Source of the DNA: Diplosphaera chodatii
Lineage: Eukaryota; Chlorophyta; Trebouxiophyceae; Prasiolales; Stichococcaceae
Assembly (NCBI GenBank): GCA_032358165.1
Contig: JAALGY010000051.1
Location: 930,001-994,000, forward strand
Reading direction: 5' to 3'
DNA length: 64,000 nucleotides
The notes beneath the pieces were generated by a model. That model ran no database searches. It was not told where the DNA came from and worked only from the letters and a program-made list of their open reading frames with translations. Positions 36,985-48,909 of the stretch are shown here, in pieces; the first letter of the stretch is position 1, and the number at the start of each line of letters is the position of its first letter. A program made the translations under genes and the position numbers.

Positions 36985-39900
36985 ATGGCAGATCACGGCA
37001 GAGCGCCACAACCAAACTCGCAAGCGCCAGCTGCACATTGCCAGCACCGCATCCTGATGGCGTGCGACTTCTTCTACCCCAACTGCGGCGGCATCGAGAA
37101 CCACATCTACCAGCTGTCGCAGTGCCTGATCGGCCTGGGACACAAGGTGCTCACATGCAAGCCTGTGTGCGGAGCGCTGCATGCGCCTGAGCGGCAGAGC
37201 TGAATGGCCTGAGGTGATCAGCAGCGCGAAACAAGCAACTGCGTCGAGGGTGGTTCTGCTCACGGCAGGTGGTGGTGTTCACGCATGCGTACGGCAATGG
37301 TGAACGCTCTGGTGTGCGGTGGCTCACGTCTGGCCTGAAGGTGTTGATCGCAGCGCAGCTTCAGCCACATGACATAGCCCTGGTCGCACTGCGTGTTCCG
37401 GGATGACAGGAGGGCATGCCAGCACTTCTGCGCAACTGCAGATGCCTCGGGGCCGTTCTGCCGTGCAGCACCACAGGCAAGTGGCCTGCAGGACCTGCAG
37501 GTGTCTGGTGCGTCTGCGCAGGTGTACTATGCGCCCCGGCGGCCGGTGTACTCTGAGGCGACGCCGCCGACGCTGTTCGGCGGCTTTGCGCTGCTGCGGG
37601 AGGTGTTGCTGCGGGAGCGCATCACGCTGCTGCACGCGCACCAGGCGTTCTCGGCCATTGCGCACGAGGCCATCCTGCACGCACGCACCATGGGCTACAA
37701 GGTCGGACCTGTGTTCTACACATGCTTACACATGCTCAGTAAACCAGGATGCGCGGTATTGATGCACCTTCAATCCTTTCACACGCTGACAGATGGAGCG
37801 GCCTCTGTAGGAGTGGTTGACACAGAGACTCCTGATGTTAATCGTGTCTGCAGGCCTGGTTCGACATCTCACTGTCCAGTGTTTGGTCGTGGACCCCTGA
37901 CCATACCTTCTGCTCCTGCAGGTGCTGTTCACGGATCACTCACTGGTGGGCTTTGCTGACCCGGCTTCCATTGCACTCAACAAGACGCTGAAGTTCACGC
38001 TGGCAGACGCGCATGCCGTCATCTGCGTCAGCCACACCAGCCGGGAGAACACCGTGCTGCGCGCCTGCCTGCCGCCTCGCCGTGTGTACGTCATCCCCAA
38101 CGGTGCGCACCGCACATCTGATGCCTCCTCTGCGCCCGCTGGTCACCAGTGTCAAGCTGACACTCCTGCTGCCCACATGCCATTTACATGGTACATGGAA
38201 TGCAAGACCTCAACTGCAACTTGCACCAAGGCACTCCCAGGCAGTGCGCGATCTGCAGCTGACTGCCTGTCACAACTGCTGGCTCGCAGCTGTGGACGCG
38301 TCACAGTTCCTGCCGGGGGACGGCCGGCAGCCGGCTGGCCGCGTCACGGTGGTGGCGCTGTCCCTCCTGACGTACCGCAAGGGCGTGGACCTGCTCAACG
38401 TGGTGGTGCCCGCCGTGTGCCGCCGCCACCCCCACGTCGACTTCATCATCGGTGAGCTCGACCCCGATGCCTACTTGCTCACACTTCTCGGTGTTTCACA
38501 TCTGTCACGACTACGGTCTGACTGGATGTGTTTGTGAGAACTCGCGTCATTGACAAGTACAACCTGCCAGAGGTACAGCATCCATCCTGTCGACCATCAC
38601 GAAAGAGTGGTCGCACGCGATGCACTGCAGGCGGTGATGGCCCCATGGCGGGTATGCTGCGTGATACGATACAGCGGGAGGGCCTGTCCAGCCGTGTCAC
38701 AATGCTGGGAGCGGTGCCCACACAAGCAGTGCGCGATGTGCTGGTGAGCGACTGCCAAACTAGCGTAGCCTGATATGCACACTCAATATTGCACGGCATC
38801 GGCCCCCTGGTGCAGACCATCTCCTCTCGAAGAGGCGTGTGATGCTTGCCGAATGACTGTAGCAATGGTAAGGCGGACAGCCTCCCAGCTGCTGCAGCTT
38901 ACCCATGTGCAGGTGCGCGGCCAGATCTTCCTCAATGCCAGCCTGACTGAGGCGTTCTGCATGGCAATCGTGGAGGCGGCGGCCGCGGGGCTGCTGGTGG
39001 TGTCCACCGCCGTCGGCGGCGTCCCCGAGGTGTGTGCCATGCTGCAGCCATCTGGCAGACGCCTTAACAGGCAGCCCGCGCAGTGAATCAGCTGCCGTGC
39101 ACAGACGCGGGTCAGCGGCTGCTGCTGCAGCAACGCAGCAGAGGCCACATGGTGGCGCGACCAGCCGCCTCAGTATGCAGCATGCAGAGCGCGGGTCCAT
39201 GGCAGTCGGTTCGACCATGCAGCGAGCTTGCCGCGCAGGTGCTGCCAGACGACGTCATGATCCTGGCGGAGCCGACGCCCGTGGCGCTGGTGCACGCCCT
39301 GGACCGCGCCCTGGCCGAGGCGCCCGCAGTCGACCGCGAGGCGCAGCACCACAGGGTGTGCTGTCTGTCTCACTGTGCTCGACGGACTTGCTGGTCGACA
39401 ACGACAGCATGGCACCTGGTAAGCGATGGTCGGCACACTCGCTTGCAGGGTGTGCATCTTTTGCGTCCATGTGGCAGTGACGATGGCCTGCCGTGCACCA
39501 GGTTGCCGGCTTCTACAGCTGGCGCCGCATCGCGGAGCGCACTGTGCGCGTGTACGACGATGTGGCAGCCAGCACGCGCGACGACACCACGCTCGGCAGG
39601 CTCCGACGCATCTACAAGTAAGCTTGCGTCGCACATTTGGAGCCTGGCGTCATGCCATATACTGCAAGGCCCAGAGCAGATGCGTATCACGGTTCCTGCT
39701 TCAGGACCTGATGCGGGCGCCCGTCTCACGTGCGCAGGTGTGGCCCATGGTTCGGCAAGATCTGCTGCTGCATCCTGGCCATGGACATGCTGCTGCTGCA
39801 CCTGCTGGCATGGCTGCGACCCGCCACAGACATCGATGTTGTGCCGGACTACATGCCTGCCAGCAAGGTCGTGGGGCAGGTGGAAGAGCTGCCCACCAAT

Positions 39901-40065
39901 GGCCTACAGCATACCAGCGACGCAGCTGTGCAGAAGCGGGTGTCAACACATGCAGCTTGTGGCGGCACCGAGGGCCACAAGGGGATTGTCGGGATGCCTG
40001 CGCCTTCAGACCAGAAGCTGCGACACCGGCAGAACTGCAGCACACGGCAGACACACCGGCAGTAG
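36985..40065 (+). CDS. PIGA: PIG-A, catalytic subunit of GPI-N-acetylglucosaminyltransferase
   Basis: Ten exons: 36985-37146, 37269-37340, 37522-37701, 37922-38102, 38290-38451, 38631-38743, 38913-39029, 39239-39355, 39502-39617, 39738-40065; 515 residues. PIG-A signatures are [67 protein letters not shown] and [15 protein letters not shown]. The GT4 sugar-nucleotide part has [15 protein letters not shown] and [18 protein letters not shown]. The protein transfers GlcNAc from UDP-GlcNAc to phosphatidylinositol, the first step of GPI-anchor synthesis on the cytosolic face of the ER. Near the C-terminus [16 protein letters not shown] is the usual single membrane anchor. About 80 further residues after it are rich in polar amino acids and unlike the short tails of other PIG-A proteins, so the true end might be earlier or spliced differently. 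Confidence 0.93.
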
Positions 40066-40288
40066 CATTGGGGTAGCGGACTGATGTTCAGGGCAGTGCA
40101 CCTTGGCTGAAAGAGCAGCTCGCACACTTTGCCTGATATTCACACTTTTTTGCAACTAGAAGTATGAAGCACCAGCTGTGAAGCCAACTCCGAAGCTAGA
40201 GCATATGGTGAACAGTCGAGATGCAACAAGACACTAAAGCTCATCATGTTCCTGCCACACCCTGCTTCAACTTGCGCATTCCCCGCTG

Positions 40289-41489
40289 TCAGCTCAGTGC
40301 TGCTGCTCTCTGCTTCCTATATGTCGTGGCTTCGTCCACCAGATCCTGAATAACATCACAGCCCTCTCAGATGCTGCAAGCGTGTGAAGCTGGCACATGC
40401 AGCAGCACATGGCACACAAGACAACAGAGCAGCGCCTCCAGGTGTTTACCTTCGGCAGTGCAGCCAGCAGATCGTCGATACGGGCTATTGCGTCGTTTGC
40501 AAACTGCGGCGACGCCTGCGCCTGCTTCTGGATGGTCCGCCCGCTGATCGTGATGACCTGCCACCACATTGTGCCGCACCAAGTCGCTTACCGTGGTACT
40601 GAACCATGCCCTGGGCTACTCATGTGTTGCTGGTGTGCGTTGGGGGCAGTGCTCGGAGCAGACATTGGGACACATTGTGCGACGTGCTGTGGCAAGCTGC
40701 AGCCTCGAAGAGGTTGAAGCGGAAAGGTGCCTCACGTTGCCGATCGCGATGTACAGCGGCACGGCGCCGCCGGCGTAGTCCTCGCCCCCGGTCCCGCCGT
40801 ACTCGCGGGACAGCTGCGCCTCCGAGTCGCCGGAGCCCTGCACCAGCGCCACCAGCCCCGGCACCGAGGGGCCCAGCTGCGCACGGAGGGTGACAGCGTG
40901 TCACCACGCTGCGCTGCACTGGAGGGAAGGACAGGGGGCAGGGTCAACGTGAACGCCCTGGACTGCAGAGTCTGAGGGGCTAGGTGGTGCGTCTGCATTT
41001 TTGGCCGGTTGCATGAGAGACAGCAGACTGCACAGCAATGCATGTTGAATGCGGACTGGGCAGCAGTCATGAAGGCCCTCTGAGTCCGTTATGCCGAGAC
41101 AAGTGTGCAGCACCTCACGCAGGCGTTTGGCCATGCCAGGCAGCAGGCGCCGGGCTCTGAAACGCTCCTCGCTGTCTGGCTTTGTCGCTGCCAACGCCTG
41201 CCCAGATGGGAGCGCACGGTGATCTTGTGCACCATGTGCCCCATCTAGCCGACAACCGCTCATGACGAGTCAAGCATTCTTGATGACTCCTGTGGCCATG
41301 CCTTCCGAACTTCGGTCAGCAATTTGTACGGCCAAAAGTAGCACCGACGGTGCCAGTGGCGATTTCAGCGCCGCACCTTCAGCTCGAGCAGCGTGCCCTT
41401 GGCGTCCAGCAGGTTCACGAGTGCCGTGCGGCTGTCCGTCTCGGGCCGCACCGAGCTGCGCACCGCCTCGTACACGATGTCCGCCTGCG
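40289..41489 (-). CDS. Unrecognised conserved-looking protein (5' end not resolved)
   Basis: Exons 41489-41377, 41179-41114, 40876-40736, 40557-40450, 40345-40289 join in phase to about 160 codons ending in a TGA. The frame is clearly coding from its G/C-rich third positions. Segments include ADIVYEAVRSSVRPETDSR, LVNLLDAKGTLLELKPDSEE, RLLPGMAKRLRELGPSVP and FANDAIARIDDLLAALP. The fold should be mostly helical and soluble; no signal, membrane segment or catalytic motif is visible in this part. I do not recognise the family. The first seen exon needs one base from an upstream exon. A candidate in-frame start with a phase-1 donor exists near 42267-42307, but the intron would be about 780 nt and I do not rely on it. 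Confidence 0.6.
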
Positions 41490-42587
41490 CTGGACCACAC
41501 CCTGCAGCAGCATTGCAAACCGTTATCTGCTACCCTGCACCGTCATGCCGTACAGCAAGCTGCATTTGCACCGAAAGCACGCCGGCATGATGCACTGCGC
41601 CGCAGCGGTGCACGCATGGGGATGTGCCCGCATAGTCACGTGAAGGTCCAGGCGGCATGCGACACACATGGAGTGCCGCACCGATGAGCGGTAATGTGGC
41701 TGTACTGACTGCGACGCTGAGCAGCAGTGCCCTCCTCGATGGCGACTCTGCTGTGCTGCAGACCGGCTGTCGCGAATTCGCGCAAGTCTGTGCAGACGCC
41801 TGCACATCCAACAGGACCAATATTGCTTGCTTGCAACAGGCCCAAGAGGCATGTTGCGACATGCAGCCTCTGACTTTGGGGTGGAACAAAGCCGTTGCCT
41901 GCTGCAGGTGATGCGCATGCATGTTGACACGCGCACCTGGCATATGCTAGCTGCAGGCGAACGAATATGGGGTGCCGCCTTTGCTTGCACGCTGTCAATG
42001 TGCAGGCTCCGTGCTGAGCGCATCGTTTCAAACAGTCTGTGACCGGCAAGAATGCTGATCAGATGACAGAGCAGCAGGGCAGACTTGCAGCCAGCCACCG
42101 ACTTAAAGCTCCCGCCGTGCACAGTGATGTGTGCTGCACTGGCCCACAATATGCGTCCGATGCGATGCAGGTTGACTGGATGAGTGGATGTGCCGTGCGC
42201 AGCTGCAATGTAGGACCACAGCTGCAGATCCCCGCCTTCAGATCTTGCGGCGGCCCCGCCGAGGGCCCCCTGACGCTTTGCTCCTGCCTCGCTCAGACAA
42301 TGCGCCAGGTGCATCGACAAGCAGCTGGACATACAGCTGGACAAAGATCAAGGTCATCTGTGAGTACCCTGCGGCGTATCATCGGAAGTCCCAGAAGTAT
42401 GTCCAGGTGTCATTACACGTCATGTCGCTGCCTTGCTTGCTTACATAGCTTATACTGCATTGCGGCCTTGACTGCAGGTGAAGGGTCTGGCATCAAGCGT
42501 CTCCAAAGCTACACAGTCTTCCCAGCCCTGCTGACTGCTTTGAATCGCAGCGCTGCAATTCCGCAAGGCACCGACGGTCTTCTTGCC
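41490..42587. other. Interval holding the unresolved 5' part of the minus-strand gene
   Basis: This 1.1-kb stretch must contain the missing first exon(s) of the unrecognised gene and the promoter of the secreted-protein gene at 42588. The only frame with partly coding-like codons is on the minus strand around 42240-42310. Confidence 0.4.
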
Positions 42588-44650
42588 ATGACAAGATCCA
42601 CAGCACTTAGAGTAGTGCTGGCAGCCATGTGCCTGACAGTGCTGCTGGTGCACTGCAACGCTACAACCTCTGGTGATGAAAGGTATGTCTCTCAACTCTT
42701 GTTTTTAGCGCGTCATCACAGTCTTGGCACAATAGCAAATGATGCTTGTCACAGGCAGCATCTGCCCAAGCAGACAAGTCAGTGCTCACGCAAGTGTGAT
42801 GAAGCATATTGCTGACATCATCTGCTGAGTGCGACTGTAGGCAACAGCGCATATTGATGCAAGGTATGCGTCATATGGCTGCCATGCGTTGACACCGCAT
42901 TGTTGGACAACCGTTAGCATGAGCCTTTGCGGTCAATGTACCAGTTGCATCAGTTCATCGAGGGGCAACGAATTATTGAATTTCGCGATTGTTCGTATCA
43001 ATGCAGTCACAGTGTCTCCACTGGCTGGAGGTGCAAGACACTGTTAACTTGTTCGAGTCCCTGCAGATCTAACCGACTGACATGCACTTTCACGGTAATG
43101 CAGCACATGCCAGCCGATGACCAACCCCGACGCTACACTTGATTACTCTGCAGGGGTGCCGACAGCTGCACCAACCACTGCAGCTGCAGTGCCCACGGCT
43201 GCGGTACCCACTGCAACGACAAATCCCTTTGCTGGAGTGCCGACGCCAACTGTGCCTACACCAACCGCCCAAGTCATCACCCCGCTGCCAGGCCCGGCGC
43301 GTGCCTCTGCACTTGCTGTCGTGCCTGCACTAGCGAAAGTTTTGAGACTTTGACTGGATGAAAGACAGCTAGCATGTGAACAGCAGTGCTCCATATTGTC
43401 CATTCACCACAGCATGGTATCATCGACCTGCCAGCGGGCTCCTGGAACAGCTGTGCTGCCACCAGCCGTATTGGGGAGGTGAATACTTGCATACGCTGAT
43501 GAAGGCAAGCTCTGTGCCGTGCAGCCGCCCCCTCCCCCAGTGCCCGCCGCCGGCATCCCGGCACCGGTCAGCGAAGCGCTGATCGGCGCTCAAGAGAACC
43601 CCTCCTTGCAGAGCGTCATTGACCTTCAGCAGCAAACCCTGAATGCCATCGGCAGGTGAGGTGCTGCCGCAATGCAGGCATGTTGCAACGCACTGTTGGC
43701 ACACCAATCGCCTCGTTACTGCATGTCTCGAAGTGGTAAGGTCCTAGCTGAACCTCCTTTCATGCATGGATAGTTGGTCATGCATGTATGCAGACGCCTG
43801 GCGTCTGCTCGCTTGCCTCTTCAAGGTGCACTTTATCTAATGTGTACTGATCAGACTGTATATACATCCAGGCATGATACAGGGTGGTGCATTGCTTGCA
43901 TCTGCTTGCATACATTTGTCATCACGTTTACTTGCATCTGCAGCTGTTCCAGTTGCTCCACTGGCAAGTATGATCCCACTCATGCTTGCCGTGTGACTTG
44001 GCCCTTGCTCAACGAAACTGTATGTGCAGCTGTCAGTTGTACATGTGCTGAAGGCTACTCCTAGTGTCCACACTCAACGACTGCTGCACACAGCACCCAC
44101 CGAGGCACCGGCGGCCAAGACGCCAGTGCCGACTGCAAAGGCGCCGCCCAAGACGCCAGTCCCCACTTTGAAGCCGACTGCCCCAGCGCCTCTGAAGGCA
44201 GCACCAAAGCCCACGGCCAAGGCACCTGCCACCGCCGCCAAGACCCCAGCCCCGACAGCCCCTGCCCCTGGCAAAGTCACCAACCCCTTTGCTCGACCGT
44301 CAGGCAAAGTGGTGGCTCCACTTGTGCCGCCGCTTGCTGCCAAGGTATGCAACTCAAATGTCTGAGGGTGAAGGCATATCCCTGTGTTGCATAGCTTTGC
44401 CATCAGCAAAGCATCATCTGGTGAGAACACTCTGCTGGCGAACCGACATGGGTCTGAATGGACTGAAACTACCTATCGTGGACCATATTAAAGCATCCGT
44501 GTTCGATTGCAGCGGCCTCCGCCAGTGCCCCCGGCGCCGGCCGTGCCCATTGCCGTGCAGAATGCCTTCAAGGCTGCTCAGGAAAACCCAGGCTCGCTGC
44601 AGTCTGTCATCGGGCTGCTGGGCGCGATCCAGCAGCAGGTTGGGGGCTGA
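42588..44650 (+). CDS. Secreted Pro/Thr/Ala-rich protein with a duplicated module
   Basis: Exons 42588-42682, 43104-43338, 43525-43655, 44065-44344, 44513-44650; 292 residues. A clear signal peptide (LRVVLAAMCLTVLLVHC) starts it. The mature protein alternates low-complexity Pro/Thr/Ala/Val stretches (VPTPTVPTPTAQ, KTPVPTLKPTAPAP) with two related 44-residue modules. Module A ends exon 3 (IPAPVSEALIGAQENPSLQS) and module B ends the protein (FKAAQENPGSLQSVIGLL). Each is preceded by a T-N-P-F-A stretch in the exon before, so the gene looks like a duplication of a two-exon unit. The Pro/Thr-rich parts resemble hydroxyproline-rich cell-wall glycoproteins of green algae; that is inference. The join 43655/44065 uses a tag acceptor and a 409-nt intron, the weakest point of the model. 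Confidence 0.65.
43525..44647 (+). repeat. Diverged protein-coding duplication, modules at 43525-43655 and 44513-44647
   Basis: The two exons encode segments that align over their length: a Pro run, a P-A/P-V turn, then A-Q-E-N-P, S-L-Q-S-V-I and a Gln-rich end before Gly. The exons before them (43104-43338 and 44065-44344) both contain T-N-P-F-A and end in a short Ala-Leu/Ala-Ala-Lys stretch. Confidence 0.75.
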
Positions 44651-44937
44651 TGGCATACACCCAAATCTGCAGATAATACGGTGTACTTCAAGCGGTTAGG
44701 TTTGTGTCGTATAACGATGCAGATGGTGCTGATCTGATGACGATAGAACACTGCACTTGTTGAAGCCAAGGATGTGCAGAGCCTCTGCTCAGCAAACGAC
44801 TCCTAGCTGTTGGGTTTGGGCACAGCAGATACCTGTTGGATGCTGTCAAAGCAGCTTTGCCGGGCACAAGCATCTGCTGTAGTGATGTGCGGATCGCTCT
44901 ACCAGCCACTGTTTGGCCGAGCGTCGACGCTGATGCC

Positions 44938-47900
44938 TCACTGCACCATACGCCCCTTGTCGCCGTGCACAAACTTCTTGAAATGCAGCACGATGACATC
45001 GCCCGGCTGCACCTCGCCCGCAAAGTGCACATTGAACTTGCCAGACTTCCCAAAGGCGCCCTCCAGCGTGCCGCTGATACCCTTGTCAGTCACCACCTGC
45101 GCACAGCAGGGCGACAACGCCTGTTGCCTCTGATATGGTGGCAATGCCCCATGTCATGGTCATCGTGTCGACATGCAGCTGGTGGTTCCAGCGTCACCCT
45201 CACCTGCATGCCAGTGAAGGCGGACAGATCCGTCTCCTTCTTGAACATGCCGCGGCACACGGCCTGGCGCCCGCCCCCGCCACGAGCGACGCGCTCAACC
45301 ACGCCGGACCTGCAGCAGCCAAGGCACATGATGCGTTGGACAACCACGCGAATCCCCAGTGTGTCGGGTCAGGGATGTGGTGAGCTGTCCTTGCGCGGAC
45401 GGATCTTGATCCTGCGACAGTGTTGCGCACCGCTGCTTGGGTTTGAACACCCTCAGTGCCGCCAGCGCCTGGGGGTCGTCAGGGTCCAGCAGCGCCACCA
45501 GGCGTCCGCAGAACGCGAGACGGCACGCTGCAGCGCCCGCATCGGCGTCCAGCCTTGACCCAATGACGAGCGCGTCCTGCGGTGGCAACAGCAGGGCAGT
45601 CGTTGCTGGCGCGGCTTCAAGACTTGACGGGAAGGCTTGGGTTGAGCTGCCAGCGCTGATTGGCTGCTCCTTGATGCAGCTCGGGCATGGCCGGGGGCCC
45701 CCCCACCGCTGGTGCGATGACGGGTTGGCTGAAGCGCAGCAGCGCCCACTGCGGGCCATGGTGCGGCGGCGCGTCATCCCCCGCTGCGTCAGTGACATGT
45801 GCGTCACCCTTTCTGGCAGGCTGGGCGGCAGCTGCTGGGCGGCCCTCCAGCCCGTACAGCTGCTCCTGATGCAGATACTGCTGGCTGAAGTCGAAAGCGA
45901 GCGCCCCCTGCTGCTGCAGAGCAGGCGGCACCCAGGTCGTCAGCACAGCTGCGGCGTACTGACATCACATGTGAGTGCTGCTTGCATGCATCATGTCAAG
46001 TCCACATGATGCCTTGTATCTTCTCGTCAGCCATCTGCAAGTTGGTAGGAAGCACCTGCTGTGTGATCGTGCTGAGGCGCTGCAGCCCTGCAGCCACTGC
46101 ATCCGGCTGCACTGTCTGCTGAGGCTCCGCAGTGGGTGACCCGAAGAACTCCAGGTCCGCCATGACTGTGGTGTGCCCGATGGTGACGTGCATCCGGGCC
46201 TTGGACCGCACATCGCCTGCAATGTGTACAGCGCCAGCCTCACTGACTCGGGGATGGTCCGGGCCACGCCGTGCAAGGCGCCGTCCTGTAGGTTTCCTGC
46301 TGCTGCGCACAACTGCACGTCGTGGATGCGCCAATATACAGAGGAACCTGGAACGTTTAGAAGATGCTTGAGAGCGCCGTGAGACGCTGCATCGTGCAGG
46401 GTATCGTGGACAGACGAGCCGCCCCACCCGCGAAGAAACGGATCTTCTCCACGGCGGCCACCGCGGCGGTGAAGGTGGGCACGCTGCCCGGCGCGCAGGC
46501 CACCCCGCGCTCCACCTGCGACGCCACACCGCACCGGCTATGTGACCACTAGACACCCACCACCCTGTGTTCCGCTGCTCGACCTCGCCTGGGCTCTGCA
46601 GAGCTTCATGTGTTCTCAGGTGCTGTGTCAGACTGGTAACTCTGCAAGATGCACTGCTCAAACACTGGCTGGCCCGCGCCTGGCTGGAGTCCAGCTGCGT
46701 GACTGCCATCGCGGCGCGGTCCCCGGCCGCAGCCGCCTGCACCGGCGTGCTGAACATCTGCAGGCTGCGCACCTGCACTCTGGCAAAACGCACACTGAAC
46801 GACCTGATGTGATTCTGCCAGATGCGTCAGTTGCTGGACAGGGCACTACTGCCAGCACGGCGCATGTGGATGTACCTTGCGCTGCAGTCTGAGAGCTGGC
46901 AGCTCGACTGTGTCACCGACCTTCAGTTCTCCCTGAAAGGTGGTGAACAAGAAAGTGAGGAGGCCTTTCACGGTGCGGAACCAGCCGGCATCATCTGGCC
47001 GGCCTTGACTTGCAAGCGACTTTGGGACACAGGCGTGCTCACCCGCAGCACTGTGCCGGTGAGCACGGTGCCCTGGCCGCGGATGCCGAAGCAGTGGTCG
47101 ATGGCGTACAGCAGCGGCCCGGCCGGGCGCCGCAGCCCCGGCGGCACGCGGCGCAGCAGCTCCGCCACCAGCTCGGGGACGCCCTCCGCAGCCGCCGCCG
47201 GTGCCCCGTCGCCCCCGCCTGTGCCAGTCACCACACACCGCTGGAATGACGGAAATGCTGACACGACAGCACATGTTGCAGGTGAGTCACCAATGCGGGT
47301 TGTAAGCAGCAGTGCTGCCCCACGTGTGACCGGGGCTGCCACATGCTGCACATGCCGCAGCACCTGGCTTCGCAGCCACGGCAACCATTGGGCAGCCCGC
47401 AAACATGGTGTGCGCAAAGGTCGCCGCAAGGCGCTTGCGCGCCCGCGCCAGCAGCTTCTGGCGGCCGTCCAGCGGCAGCAGGTCCACCTGGGTCCACGGG
47501 CACATGGCTGCGGTGAGTAAGACTCGGAGGACACGGCAGGCTCCGCTTCTCGAAAACACTCTCAGAAAGACCCCTGCACACCTGCCACCGATGTGGTCTG
47601 TAACTTGGGGCTCACGCAGCAGAGAGGCTGCAACATACCACGACGATGGGGTATTGCCACGTGCTACAGGAGAATGCGATTGAACGCAAATGTGGCCCAC
47701 CTTGTTGAGCACCACCACCATGTGGCGTGTGACCACCTCGCCCACCACCAGGCACTCCGCCGTCTGCGCCTGGATGCCTGCGATGGCACCAGAAAGCGAC
47801 GAGTTGAAAGCAGCAGCATGACGTACTCTTATTTGTGATGACCATGCGGCGAGCCATCTTCGGTAGACGCCTGGGCCCTCGCAGGGGCGTTCGTCTTCCG

Positions 47901-48466
47901 CAGCCGGTGCCCTTACCCTTGGTAACGTCCACCACCAGCATCATCATGTCAATGATCTGGGCGCCGCCGATGATGGTGCGGATCAGCGACGCGTGCCCGG
48001 GGCAGTCCACCAGGGTCACCTGCAGCTCGTCGAACGGCTGCTCTGCCAGCTGCTCCGGCAGCGGTGCCTGTTGCAGGCGAGGTCCGTTTCAGTGCTGGGA
48101 CGCGGTCACCAGCATGGCACAACCAAATGCACAAATGAAGCGACATAGCATTCAAAGAGAGTTAAGATGTGATGAGTGTCAATCACACCAGGAAGGAGGA
48201 GAACCCCAGGTCCAGGGTTATGCCACGCTCCTTGCTCTGCGGGTGCTTGTCCAGTGCCGCTGTAGAGAGGTGCGTAGACAGCGCCGCAACTGCATGCGTG
48301 GTGATCACATGGCAAATGGTCCTGGTCATCAGACCCTGGCAGCTCTTGATCAAGGAGCCAGTTGCTGACGTTGCATGCAGGCAATGTTGGACGCACCGAG
48401 GCTGGTCTTCCCGCTGTCAACATGGCCGAGGACGCCGACATTGATGTTCAGCCTTCGCTTCTGCAT
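44938..48466 (-). CDS. EEFSEC: Selenocysteine-specific elongation factor eEFSec (SelB)
   Basis: Fourteen exons: 48466-48397, 48259-48189, 48067-47917, 47777-47701, 47487-47364, 47218-47043, 46932-46876, 46772-46680 (or 46641), 46515-46428, 46216-46056, 45958-45707, 45576-45431, 45309-45204, 45096-44938; about 576 residues. GTPase motifs: GHVDSGKT (14-21), DCPGH (68-72) and NKVD across the exon 4/5 joint. ERGITLDLGFSSF is the SelB/eEFSec form of switch I. Domain 2 holds HCFGIRGQGTVLTGTVLR, and later parts hold ARMHVTIGHTTVMA and ALVIGSRLDADAGAAACRLAF; domain 4 has CRGMFKKETDLSAF and ends KKFVHGDKGRMVQ. eEFSec brings Sec-tRNA to UGA codons with the help of SECIS-binding protein, so the alga should make selenoproteins. 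Exon 8 fits best with a GC donor at 46679; the GT alternative adds 13 residues. Confidence 0.93.
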
Positions 48467-48909
48467 GGTGGTTGCTGCAGCGAGCAGTGCTCGTCGCTAC
48501 AGTAGAATGTCACGTGCCCTGCAAGTCATGCTCACTCTGCAGCATGAGCATTAAAAGTGATTGCACAAAGGTGGGGGTGCGCGTTGCACGCAAGGAGCTT
48601 CCTGTCCGACGGTGTTATCATCCGTTGCGGAGGCGGTTGAAGCCGTGCTTTCAGTCGCTTGTGCTGCAGATGCAAACAAGATATGAGCTTTCCACGGCCG
48701 ATCTGCCAACTGCACCTGCATCTGGTGTGGCCCACCATCACGTGCCATCGTTCTGATCAGTCACAGCGATAAGACAGCAATGCATCTATAGCACAGATGT
48801 AGATATAGCACCAAAATTTACGATCGCCTTATGCGGAACTGATCGGCTTTCAGTGGCACAATCTGGTGCCATCCTTCATTGAGTATCATCTGCGCTGTTA
48901 GCTCTAACG
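48467..48909. promoter_or_regulatory. Shared upstream interval of eEFSec and CreA-family genes
   Basis: The two start codons diverge across 443 bp. The part nearest the CreA gene (48770-48830) is A/T-richer than its surroundings. No defined element recognised. Confidence 0.45.

Noticed and set aside
39083..40084. Plus-strand open frame of 333 codons overlapping PIG-A
   Set aside because: Another frame of the PIG-A 3' exons and introns; the PIG-A frames carry family motifs and close in phase.
42039..42815. Plus-strand open frame of 258 codons upstream of the secreted-protein start
   Set aside because: Only the last part, from the ATG at 42588, shows a signal peptide. The upstream part has no coding bias and crosses the probable 5' region of the minus-strand gene.
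43053..43070. GTTCGAGTCC, like a tRNA B box
   Set aside because: No A box, acceptor stem or cloverleaf can be drawn around it, and it lies in an intron.
43774..44064. Cys-rich open frame in the secreted-protein gene
   Set aside because: It could follow in phase from exon 3, but stops at once and would exclude the clearly related downstream module; treated as intron.
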